Positions 27,811 to 35,140 of a DNA stretch of 64,000 nt are shown here, piece after piece. The DNA is from an uncultured Prevotellaceae bacterium. GTDB taxonomy: Bacteria > Bacteroidota > Bacteroidia > Bacteroidales > Bacteroidaceae. Within the stretch, counting starts at the first letter, position 1. Every line of letters begins with the position of its first letter. The notes under the pieces are model-generated. The model had not been told where the DNA came from and searched no databases. It saw only the letters and a list, made by a program, of their open reading frames with translations. A program made the translations under genes and the position numbers. The stretch is from positions 62,001 through 126,000 of the forward strand of contig CAMVIM010000004.1 in assembly GCA_947167515.1 (NCBI GenBank), read 5' to 3'.

Positions 27811-29101
27811 CCCTTTCCATACTGTCCAACGTAGGTAGAGGAACTGCAATCTTATGAAAGTTCCAAAGGCGGCGGTCTTCATCCTTGAGAAAGTCCTCCA
27901 GTTGCTTTCCTCTGAATGGATTCTCTGCGTCACCTTCTATCGGATAGATAATCACGCAAGGGATATCGGTTTTTGACTTATGTGGGAAAATCCTTTTATC
28001 ACGGCTATATCCACTCAACTGCCGAACAATATAGGTGTCAAAATTGTCATGCTCGAAGCGTGGTATGTACTTCGTATCCAATACCACTTGCGGTGAGTGG
28101 CATACAAAATCAGGATAGCCTGTATGACCATGCACTTGATAAAGTATCTTGCTTCCGTATGCTTCACGAAGCAATCCTAATACATAGTGTTCGTATAGCA
28201 TAGCCATATCAATCCAAAAGACAGGACAATAGTTTTCCTCGGCAGTTGTAATATTAGTGATGTTGTAATCGTAGCGATGGAGTATCATTTGGGCGAGTTT
28301 GATGGCATCGTCATATTCTCTGAATATTTTGTGATGTTTGATTGCCTTGACCTCCCAAACTTCAATCTGGTCGCCAACATTAGCAAATGCAGACAAACAC
28401 TCATGAACAGTGTGTTGCAATGGAAGCAGGCTTTCTGATATGCCAGCAACTTGCAATATCTGCTGTGAGAACAATAGGGCTTTCTTGATGAGCCTATTCT
28501 CTACGGTATCTTCCGAATACTCTTGGTATCGGCAGAAAACCTTGTCAAATCTTTTCTTCTGTATATTGATACGCTCGTTATGGAATATGGCAATACGCCC
28601 TTTCACTTTTTTGAGATTATCTTCTCGCTGTACATAGTCTTTCTTCAAACCTCGCTTGGCAATTTCCCTGACAATGGATAGGAAATGGGCAACAATAAGT
28701 GGACTCAGCACACTCCTAAGCTCCGGTGCTTTGATTCGTGGCTGTTCCATATCAACCTCATATATTTTTGAGAATTCCCTTGCTTCTACTCCGCTGTTGA
28801 AGCACACACTGAATATCTTCAGAAAATCAATATGCTCACAACCTTGTTTAGTGGTAACGACAAGAGGCATCGTTCTTGCCTCGTCAAACCATTGCGCACC
28901 TATGACGTATGAAGCATAATAGCCAGACTCTGTAACCGCTGGTTGATCAGACTCAACATCATCGTTTCCTCTGGAATTGCGCCATTGCCACTGAAAGAAC
29001 CACCTATCCAGTCCTTTGCTTTGACCTGGAAGGCGCATTCCTTCGCCCCAATAATCTTGGAAGGCAAAGGAATCGTATGGTATCTTTTCATGTTCGCACA
29101 T
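27797..29101 (-). CDS. mcrC: McrC-like nuclease subunit of type IV restriction system
   Basis: A 434-residue protein with an N-terminal McrC-type region and a C-terminal PD-(D/E)xK nuclease core: GYPDFVCHSPQVVLDTKY (Asp ~334, DTK ~346-348), followed by a Gln/Tyr block QLSGYSRDK. McrC cuts DNA when the McrB GTPase translocates on modified DNA. The ATG overlaps the mcrB stop (TAATG), so the subunits are coupled. AT-rich compared with the core genes around it. Confidence 0.9.
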   Translation of the reverse strand: MCEHEKIPYDSFAFQDYWGEGMRLPGQSKGLDRWFFQWQWRNSRGNDDVESDQPAVTESGYYASYVIGAQWFDEARTMPLVVTTKQGCEHIDFLKIFSVCFNSGVEAREFSKIYEVDMEQPRIKAPELRSVLSPLIVAHFLSIVREIAKRGLKKDYVQREDNLKKVKGRIAIFHNERINIQKKRFDKVFCRYQEYSEDTVENRLIKKALLFSQQILQVAGISESLLPLQHTVHECLSAFANVGDQIEVWEVKAIKHHKIFREYDDAIKLAQMILHRYDYNITNITTAEENYCPVFWIDMAMLYEHYVLGLLREAYGSKILYQVHGHTGYPDFVCHSPQVVLDTKYIPRFEHDNFDTYIVRQLSGYSRDKRIFPHKSKTDIPCVIIYPIEGDAENPFRGKQLEDFLKDEDRRLWNFHKIAVPLPTLDSMERVSSK

Positions 29102-30681
29102 TATTCTGCTGTGCTATATTCTATTGATGGGTTATAGCACTCTGCATTGAACCACTTCTCAAAGTATTTGGCATCATCTGATGACCCTCTAAGAATGCCA
29201 TCCTTTATATACTCTTTGATAAGTGGCACTACTTCATAGCGCATCTTCATCTTGAGAGTCGCTATGTCCTTTGCCATAAAATAGCTATGACCAACTTTAA
29301 GGTCTTCCAACTCAAAATCAGCTGCCTTATGCTCGGCAATGAAAGAACGTGTGTCGTTTTTGCTGATGCCGTTTATTTGCGCAAACAATGCAAGAGCAGC
29401 ATCCCTAACGTGGGTAGCTACCGACTCCGCATTGCACCAATTCGCAATGACATCAGCTTGAGACTCCAAAGTCACAAAAGCAAACCGACGGCGTACTGCA
29501 TAGTCAATCGTTCCAGTTGAGCGGTCTGTGGTATTCATCGTTCCAATAATGTAAAGATTGGAGGGAACAGAGAAATCTTCTTTTGAATAAGGCAACTTCA
29601 AGCTGATGTGGTGTGTGCCACCGCCACTTCGTTTGTCGGCTTCAAGTAATGTGATGAGTTCTCCGAATATCTTGGAAACATTACCGCGGTTTATTTCATC
29701 GATGATAAGCACGTATGGTTTATCTGATACCACCTTGTCCTGTGCCTTTTCACAGATGGTCTTGAAGATGCCGCTCTCAACCTTGTATTCAACAGCATTG
29801 CCCTTTACCTCAGGCTTCAACCCCTCCACAAAGTCCTCATAGTCCATGGACTGATGGAAGGTGCAGAATGCAATTTGTCCTTCTTTCTGCAATCGGTCAT
29901 ACTCATCCATCACCTTCTTGTGATTGTCAAAATCTGTAAAGGCTGGATGGCACAAGCCTACTGCAATGGAGGCCGTTTTGTATGTCTTACCTGTGCCAGG
30001 AGCACCTTGAAGGATAATCTGTTTCTTTTGTTTGAGTATTTCTATTTCTTCCATCGTTACTGCATCTTTACTTGTTTGAGGTTCTTTATGTTCAATGTTT
30101 CCCCTTCCTTCAAGGACTGCCAATATCTTTTGAGCCCAGTCTTTCTTTGTCACATTCTGCAATCGGGGTGAAACGGATAGTGAGTCGCGAGAAAGGCTTA
30201 ATAGCTGAGTGATATCCCAATCGATTCGATTCCATTTCACTTTAACACAATGATTATTGACCGGGTGGTCAGGATTGAAGAAATAGCCACCTATGATTTC
30301 ACCAACGGCAACAATCTTATTGCAATCTTTGTTCCTACAGACAACAACGTCTCCGACATGCATATTGTGCTTCATATCATAAAGCATCTTGACGGAATGG
30401 AACGGGTCTTTTGTCTTGTATTCCTGTACATTATCTTTCAGGGCTTGCTTGATGGCATTTTCGTTACGAAGTTCGTCACTATTCAGACTTCCGATTTCTC
30501 CCCATTCATAGATGGAGAGGTAGTTGCCGAGGACCATTTCGTCAAAGAGTCGCTCGTCATCACCTGCCCAAAACTGCCATATTTGTTTCTTCTTAGACAG
30601 TCCTTCATGGATGGTACCTCCATCCTGTCCGTATTGCTTCACATACTCTCCTAAATGGGTTGTGAGTTCATTTGTTGTCAT
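29101..30681 (-). CDS. mcrB: McrB-like AAA+ GTPase of type IV restriction system
   Basis: A 526-residue protein. Residues ~1-190 form a small reader domain of EVE/PUA-like or related type (HVGDVVVCRNKDCNKIVAVGEI), likely to sense modified cytosine. Residues ~205-526 are the McrB motor: GAPGTGKTYKTA (Walker A), LIDEINRGNVSKIFGEL (Walker B), and the McrB sensor GTMNTTDRS. It works with McrC downstream against phage DNA carrying modified bases. Its own -7 box is at 30701-30708. Confidence 0.92.
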   Translation of the reverse strand: MTTNELTTHLGEYVKQYGQDGGTIHEGLSKKKQIWQFWAGDDERLFDEMVLGNYLSIYEWGEIGSLNSDELRNENAIKQALKDNVQEYKTKDPFHSVKMLYDMKHNMHVGDVVVCRNKDCNKIVAVGEIIGGYFFNPDHPVNNHCVKVKWNRIDWDITQLLSLSRDSLSVSPRLQNVTKKDWAQKILAVLEGRGNIEHKEPQTSKDAVTMEEIEILKQKKQIILQGAPGTGKTYKTASIAVGLCHPAFTDFDNHKKVMDEYDRLQKEGQIAFCTFHQSMDYEDFVEGLKPEVKGNAVEYKVESGIFKTICEKAQDKVVSDKPYVLIIDEINRGNVSKIFGELITLLEADKRSGGGTHHISLKLPYSKEDFSVPSNLYIIGTMNTTDRSTGTIDYAVRRRFAFVTLESQADVIANWCNAESVATHVRDAALALFAQINGISKNDTRSFIAEHKAADFELEDLKVGHSYFMAKDIATLKMKMRYEVVPLIKEYIKDGILRGSSDDAKYFEKWFNAECYNPSIEYSTAE

Positions 30682-30700
30682 ATATTTCTTGTTTTGCCCA

Positions 30701-30708
30701 CAAAATTA
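30701..30708 (-). promoter_or_regulatory. Promoter -7 box for mcrBC
   Basis: Minus strand TAATTTTG, 20 bp before the mcrB ATG, matches TAnnTTTG. The leader would be only about 13 nt. Confidence 0.55.
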
Positions 30709-30847
30709 CAAAAAAACATCTATAAGATTGCTATTCAAGAGAGAAGTATGTGTTATAGGGGCTATTTTCTCTTCATAAATGTGTGCTTCCGTAGTCGTTT
30801 TTGCAAAACAGAAAGATTCTCACTATTTCAAAGAAGTCGAACAAAAG

Positions 30848-30880
30848 TCTCCCCTGCCACGTGGGTGTTGGCAGGGGAGA
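30848..30880 (-). terminator. Terminator of the toxin-antitoxin pair
   Basis: The stem TCTCCCCTGCCA / TGGCAGGGGAGA closes a 9-nt loop, followed on the minus strand by CTTTTGTT. It lies 27 bp after the toxin stop codon. Confidence 0.65.
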
Positions 30881-30906
30881 TAATTCACTTCCATAAGTCT
30901 TCAAAC

Positions 30907-31245
30907 TTAATGATTCAAAGAAATCAACCATTTGATATAATCATCTGTAACACTGGATATCTCATTTTTGTCATAGATGGTAAGCAATGTTATTTCTATA
31001 TCGCCTGCTGTGGATTTGTAGATATTGAGCGTGATGATGCGAGCACCGCCAGACTTTCCCTTACCCTTAGAGACAATAGCCATACGAACTTTACGGACAC
31101 CATGTCCCAACTCCTTACCCTGGAACGGGTCATCCATCAGTTCTTTCTTGAATGTGATAAAATCATTGACAAGAGATCTATATTTCTTTGCCAATCTTTT
31201 GAATTGCCGCCGAAACTCATCAGAGAGAAAGATTTCCACATTCAT
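30907..31245 (-). CDS. RelE/HigB-type toxin
   Basis: A 112-residue protein with a RelE-fold layout: FLSDEFRRQFKRLAKKYRSL, LGHGVRKVRMAI, GKSGGARIITL, TIYDKNE. This subgroup resembles COG4737-type translational repressors that cleave mRNA at the ribosome. Its ATG overlaps the antitoxin TGA (ATGA), so the pair is coupled with the antitoxin first. It lies next to mcrBC in an AT-rich segment. Confidence 0.85.
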   Translation of the reverse strand: MNVEIFLSDEFRRQFKRLAKKYRSLVNDFITFKKELMDDPFQGKELGHGVRKVRMAIVSKGKGKSGGARIITLNIYKSTAGDIEITLLTIYDKNEISSVTDDYIKWLISLNH

Positions 31246-31505
31246 TGTACACTCTCTGATTGCAGTTCAGCAATAAATTCATCTGCGGACTGGAGTTTAC
31301 GTCCTTCACGCTGGGCACTATGCACCTCATCGAAAGCACGTGTCAACGAATCTTTCACGAGTTTCTGCTGGGCAAGTGCTTGATGGTTGTCTGTGGCTTT
31401 CGATTTCAGCACCACAGTGGTTGCCACACCACGCATCAATTCTATGGCTTTGCGAATGGCTTGTGTGGTAACGTCTTCGTTTAATGTGACTAAAATCTGC
31501 GTCAT
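31242..31505 (-). CDS. Antitoxin partner of the RelE-type toxin
   Basis: Starting at the ATG at 31505 (MTQILVTLNE) gives 87 residues. The N-terminal strand-helix (TLNEDVTTQAIRKAIELMRGV) could be a short DNA-binding or dimer element. The C-terminal part (FDEVHSAQREGRKLQSADEFIAEL) is the expected toxin-wrapping tail. A -7 box lies 22 bp upstream. Autoregulation is inferred from the family. Confidence 0.8.
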   Translation of the reverse strand: MTQILVTLNEDVTTQAIRKAIELMRGVATTVVLKSKATDNHQALAQQKLVKDSLTRAFDEVHSAQREGRKLQSADEFIAELQSESVQ

Positions 31506-31526
31506 AATACTATCTACATTTTGATG

Positions 31527-31534
31527 CAAAGATA
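31527..31534 (-). promoter_or_regulatory. Promoter -7 box for the toxin-antitoxin pair
   Basis: Minus strand TATCTTTG, 22 bp before the antitoxin ATG, supports that start over a longer frame. Confidence 0.6.
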
Positions 31535-31606
31535 GAAAGAACATTTGAATTAACAAAAATGAATGAAGACTAACATGAAAATTTTCACTATAAAAAAGAT
31601 GAAATA

Positions 31607-31717
31607 ATGAAAAAGAGCCTATTATTAATCCTTTTTGCCAGCCTGTTTGTGCATTCGCAGGCGCAAGTGGCGTTTCAAGATGCATCCTCATTTATTATCC
31701 TGGTGGACTTTTCGTAG
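31607..31717 (+). pseudogene. Orphan signal-peptide fragment, 36 codons
   Basis: The frame encodes a well-formed signal peptide, MKKSLLLILFASLFVHSQAQ, then 16 residues before a TAG that falls within the 31711 inverted repeat. Secreted proteins of this size are not expected. It looks like the 5' remnant of a longer exported-protein gene cut by repeat insertion. A genuine small secreted peptide is the alternative. Confidence 0.5.
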
Positions 31718-31807
31718 CCTCAAAATCGGTGTGACTCAGACCCCATATAGGGGTGTGACTCAGACCGCCACCATAGGTGTGAGTCACACCGATTTTGAGG
31801 CTACGAA
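31711..31807. repeat. 27-bp perfect inverted repeat with 24-bp-spaced units
   Basis: The arm at 31711-31737 (TTCGTAGCCTCAAAATCGGT plus GTGACTC) is inverted exactly at 31781-31807. Inside, GGTGTGACTCAGACC-type units start at 31728, 31752 and 31776, exactly 24 bp apart. The same unit family, also at 24-bp spacing, is at 49274-49336. Confidence 0.92.
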
Positions 31808-31814
31808 AGGGCAC

Positions 31815-31851
31815 AAAAAAGGGAACCACAACCAGCATCGGTGTGGTTCCC
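31815..31851 (-). terminator. Intrinsic terminator of tRNA-Pro
   Basis: On the minus strand, GGGAACCACACCGATGCTGG and its complement fold into a hairpin followed directly by TTTTTT. It ends transcription a few nucleotides after the tRNA. Confidence 0.85.
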
Positions 31852-31859
31852 CCTTCGAG

Positions 31860-31932
31860 TCGGGATGACGTGACTCGAACACGCGACCCCTACGTCCCGA
31901 ACGTAGTGCGCTACCAACTGCGCTACATCCCG
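31860..31932 (-). tRNA. tRNA-Pro (anticodon CGG)
   Basis: The cloverleaf has acceptor CGGGATG/CATCCCG, D-arm GCGC AGTTGGTA GCGC, anticodon stem CTACG/CGTAG with loop TTCGGGA (anticodon CGG, reads CCG), and T-loop TTCGAGT. CCA is not encoded; discriminator base is A. A -7 box lies upstream at 31980-31987 and a terminator downstream. tRNA genes are common insertion sites, and AT-rich accessory genes lie just beyond its 3' end. Confidence 0.97.
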
Positions 31933-31979
31933 AATCCCTCGGAGCACAAGGCTCTCGGCGAATCGGCTGCAAAGGTAAG

Positions 31980-31987
31980 AAAAAATA
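31980..31987 (-). promoter_or_regulatory. Promoter -7 box for tRNA-Pro
   Basis: Minus strand TACCTTTG, 48 bp upstream of the mature tRNA 5' end. Confidence 0.65.
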
Positions 31988-32143
31988 ATTGATAATTGAT
32001 GATTGCTCATTGATAATTTTTTCCGTGGAGTGTTTTTTTGAAAGATTGCAAACCAAATGTTACAACTCTTTTCCCTTTTCTGACATTTTATCGACATTTT
32101 GAGCACAAACAATTAAAAAAATATAATTTCATGGCAGTCACAT

Positions 32144-32174
32144 TTTGCCCATCCCAAAGAAATACGTACCTTTG
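32144..32174 (+). promoter_or_regulatory. Promoter for pckA (TTTG -33, TACCTTTG -7)
   Basis: TTTG at 32144-32147 and TACCTTTG at 32167-32174 are separated by 19 bp, the canonical Bacteroidetes spacing. Transcription from ~32181 gives a ~120-nt leader. Confidence 0.8.
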
Positions 32175-32178
32175 CAAA

Positions 32179-32245
32179 GGAGAATGGTGCCCAAACGGCA
32201 CGTTGTTCTCTTTTTAAGGATTGTTCCTCCTGCTGGGGGGACAAT
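32179..32245 (+). promoter_or_regulatory. Structured pckA leader with terminator-like hairpin
   Basis: A hairpin GAGAAtgGTGCC / GGCACgttgTTCTC followed by TTTTT (32180-32214) looks like an intrinsic terminator placed before pckA. A second hairpin, ATTGT...CC.CC / GG.GG..ACAAT (32219-32245), follows at once. The pair could be an attenuator or simply a stabilising leader. Confidence 0.55.
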
Positions 32246-32299
32246 AAAGTATGTAGAAAGATTTAATTATTCACTTATTTTATAAACACAAAAAGTACT

Positions 32300-33910
32300 A
32301 TGGCATTAGATTTGACAAAGTATGGCATCACTGGCTCAACAGTGATTGCGCACAACCCCTCTTACGAGGAGCTTTACAAGGCTGAAGTGAACCCCGCTCT
32401 CGAAGGCTACGAGAAGGGCAAGGAAACTGAACTCGGTGCAGTGAACGTGATGACAGGTGTCTTCACAGGCCGTTCTCCTAAGGATAAGTACATCGTTGAC
32501 AACGACGAGAGCCACAACAACGTGTGGTGGACTTCTGAGGAGTACAAGAACGACAACCACCCCATGAGCGAAGAGGTTTGGGCAAAGGTGAAGGAAATCG
32601 CCATCAAGGAGCTTTGCAACAAGCAGCTCTACGTAGTTGACGCTTTCTGTGGTGCCAACGAGGCAACCCGTCTGGCTGTGCGCTTCATCGTGGAAGTAGC
32701 TTGGCAGGCACACTTCATCAAGAACATGTTCATCCAGCCTTCTGAGGCAGAACTCGCCAACTTCGAGCCTAACTTCGTCATCTACAACGCTTCTAAGGCT
32801 AAGGTTGAGAACTACAAGGAACTGGGCCTGAACTCTGACACTTGCGTGGCTTTCAACACCAAGAGCCGCGAGCAGGTCATCATCAACACTTGGTACGGTG
32901 GCGAGATGAAGAAGGGTATGTTCTCTATGCAGAACTACTACCTCCCCCTGAAGGGCATCGCTTCTATGCACTGCTCGGCCAACACCGACATGGAAGGCAA
33001 AAACACTGCCATCTTCTTCGGTCTCTCTGGCACAGGCAAGACTACCCTCTCTACCGACCCGAAGCGTCTCCTCATCGGCGACGACGAGCACGGATGGGAC
33101 GACGAGGGCGTGTTCAACCTCGAAGGTGGTTGCTACGCTAAGGTCATCAACCTCTCTAAGGAGAACGAGCCTGACATCTACGGAGCCATCAAGCGCGACG
33201 CTCTCCTCGAGAACGTGACTGTGGCTGAGGACGGCAAGATTGACTTCGCCGACAAGAGCGTGACTGAGAACACTCGCGTTTCTTACCCCATCGAGCACAT
33301 CAAGAACATCGTGAAGAAGGTGAACGGCAAGAGCGCAGGTCCTGCTGCCAAGAACGTCATCTTCCTCTCTGCCGACGCATTCGGCGTGCTGCCTCCAGTG
33401 TCTATCCTCACTCCAGAGCAGACTCAGTACTACTTCCTCTCTGGCTTCACTGCAAAACTCGCAGGTACAGAGCGCGGTATCACTGAGCCAACTCCAACTT
33501 TCTCTGCTTGCTTCGGTCAGGCATTCCTCGAGCTGCACCCAACCAAGTATGCCGAGGAACTCGTGAAGAAGATGCAGAAGAGCGGTGCCAAGGCTTACCT
33601 CGTCAACACGGGTTGGAACGGCACAGGCAAGCGTATCTCTATCCCAGATACTCGTGGTATCATCGACGCTATCCTCGATGGTTCTATCCTCAAGGCTGAG
33701 ACTAAGAAGATCCCATTCTTCGACTTCGAGGTTCCAACAGCTCTGCCAAACGTGAACCCAGCTATCCTCGACCCACGCGACACTTATGCTGACGCTTCTG
33801 TATGGGAAGAGAAGGCTAAGGATCTCGCTGGTCGCTTCATCAAGAACTTCAACAAGTACACCACCAACGAAGCTGGCAAGGCACTTGTTGCTGCTGGTCC
33901 AAAGCTCTAA
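32300..33910 (+). CDS. pckA: Phosphoenolpyruvate carboxykinase (ATP)
   Basis: A 536-residue enzyme that interconverts oxaloacetate and PEP; in Bacteroidales it also fixes CO2 on the route to succinate. It has [13 protein letters not shown], the P-loop [11 protein letters not shown] at ~239-249, and the metal-binding [15 protein letters not shown]. The lysine- and arginine-rich active site [13 protein letters not shown] is present. Codon use is strongly biased (CTC, AAG, GAG), as in a highly expressed gene. Monocistronic, with its own promoter and terminator. Confidence 0.98.
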   Translation: MALDLTKYGITGSTVIAHNPSYEELYKAEVNPALEGYEKGKETELGAVNVMTGVFTGRSPKDKYIVDNDESHNNVWWTSEEYKNDNHPMSEEVWAKVKEIAIKELCNKQLYVVDAFCGANEATRLAVRFIVEVAWQAHFIKNMFIQPSEAELANFEPNFVIYNASKAKVENYKELGLNSDTCVAFNTKSREQVIINTWYGGEMKKGMFSMQNYYLPLKGIASMHCSANTDMEGKNTAIFFGLSGTGKTTLSTDPKRLLIGDDEHGWDDEGVFNLEGGCYAKVINLSKENEPDIYGAIKRDALLENVTVAEDGKIDFADKSVTENTRVSYPIEHIKNIVKKVNGKSAGPAAKNVIFLSADAFGVLPPVSILTPEQTQYYFLSGFTAKLAGTERGITEPTPTFSACFGQAFLELHPTKYAEELVKKMQKSGAKAYLVNTGWNGTGKRISIPDTRGIIDAILDGSILKAETKKIPFFDFEVPTALPNVNPAILDPRDTYADASVWEEKAKDLAGRFIKNFNKYTTNEAGKALVAAGPKL

Positions 33911-33937
33911 AAGGAACAAATATCCATCACAAAGAGG

Positions 33938-33972
33938 AGTGGCATCCGACAAATTCGGATGCCACTTTTTTT
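33938..33972 (+). terminator. Intrinsic terminator of pckA
   Basis: The stem AGTGGCATCCGA / TCGGATGCCACT has a 5-nt loop and is followed by TTTTTTT. Confidence 0.9.
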
Positions 33973-34000
33973 ATCTTTTCTGTATTTTTTTTATCTTTTT

Positions 34001-34032
34001 TTTGCCTGAATAGTGAAAATATTCTACCTTTG
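34001..34032 (+). promoter_or_regulatory. Promoter of the peptidase-dynamin operon
   Basis: TTTG at 34001-34004 and TACCTTTG at 34025-34032 are 20 bp apart. No other promoter match is obvious between the four genes that follow. Confidence 0.75.
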
Positions 34033-34102
34033 TGGTCAAAACCTTTACCCTAAACAACCCAACAACCTATCTACTAACCCTCAAACCCACTAAATAACGA
34101 AC

Positions 34103-35110
34103 ATGGATACACCAGCCTATAGACTATGGAAAGCCTATCAAGATGGACAACTTGAAGTCAATTCAAACGAAACCTTTCTGGGAGTGAAAGCAGCTGAAAC
34201 CATTCATGGACAAGCAGAACTCGACATCCCCTTCGACCCCGAGGTCTATCAATTCTATCCCGACACCTGCGCCATCCAGTCGCAGCATCTCGTCTTGCAG
34301 CACTATGGCATCGATGTGACTCAAAATGAAATGATTGAGGTGGCCAAGGCCAATGGCTGGTATATCACAGGGCATGGCACCCCCATGGAGTATGTGGGCC
34401 GACTACTGGAACACTATGGAGTCGATGTGGAAGTGACCGAAGGCAACAACATCTTCAATCTGGCCAACGAACTGGCACAAGGACATCAGGTCATCGTGGG
34501 CGTGGATTCAGGCGAATTAGTGCATCCCGAAGAAGAACTTGGGGAAGATGCCACTTATGGCGAAGAAGCCGACCATGCCTTAGTGGTGGTAGGTATCGAC
34601 ACCAGCAATCCCAATGATGTGAAAGTCATCGTGACCGACCCTGGTACCGGCAATCGCCAGTGGGCTTATAGTCAGCAGGAGTTCATGGACGCATGGAAGG
34701 ACTCCAACTGCTTCATGGTATCGACCGAGCAATCGCCCGAACAGTTCCAGGGGCTGGACTATCAGCCAATGGAGAGTTTCGGCGGCATCCCCACCTCCAC
34801 GCTGGAGCAGATGGCAGGGATAGACCTCTCCGAGTCCTATGACTTCATCGATGTCATTCTCGACTCCATCCGCACCAATCCCGAAGGCTGGGCCAACGTG
34901 GTGGAGGACTATCCCAACATCTTCCACTACGACGAAGAGGGCAACTTACACATGACCGATCCATCCACCGGGCAGGAACTCGTCTTTACCGAAGATGTGA
35001 CCGATGACTATGCCGACAGCCAGACCGCTTTCGGTCGTACTGACACCTATGACACTTTCGGCAGCGATGCCGACGATGCCATTTCCGACTTTTCCGACGG
35101 ACTCGCGTAG
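34103..35110 (+). CDS. Papain/C39-like cysteine peptidase, first gene of dynamin operon
   Basis: A 335-residue protein without signal peptide or membrane helix. Q50 and C56 (QFYPDTCAIQSQ), H158 (EEADHALVVVGID) and D179 (IVTDPGTGN) form a papain-type Gln-Cys-His-Asp set with C39-like spacing. The N-terminal 40 residues resemble a substrate or targeting segment. The C-terminal ~120 residues are very acidic and rich in D, T, S and Y, probably disordered. It starts an operon with three dynamin-like GTPases (30-bp gap), so its target may be one of them or a membrane protein. Isopeptidase or transglutaminase-like chemistry is also possible. Confidence 0.75.
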   Translation: MDTPAYRLWKAYQDGQLEVNSNETFLGVKAAETIHGQAELDIPFDPEVYQFYPDTCAIQSQHLVLQHYGIDVTQNEMIEVAKANGWYITGHGTPMEYVGRLLEHYGVDVEVTEGNNIFNLANELAQGHQVIVGVDSGELVHPEEELGEDATYGEEADHALVVVGIDTSNPNDVKVIVTDPGTGNRQWAYSQQEFMDAWKDSNCFMVSTEQSPEQFQGLDYQPMESFGGIPTSTLEQMAGIDLSESYDFIDVILDSIRTNPEGWANVVEDYPNIFHYDEEGNLHMTDPSTGQELVFTEDVTDDYADSQTAFGRTDTYDTFGSDADDAISDFSDGLA

Positions 35111-35140
35111 AATTTTCCCCCTCGTTCAGCACAAAACACC

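Noticed and set aside
30655-31383. 242-codon plus-strand frame over the toxin-antitoxin pair
   Set aside because: The opposite strand has a coherent toxin-antitoxin pair with ATGA overlap, promoter and terminator.
32336-33952. 538-codon open frame antisense to pckA
   Set aside because: A shadow of the strongly biased pckA codons; it runs through the pckA terminator and has no recognisable domain.
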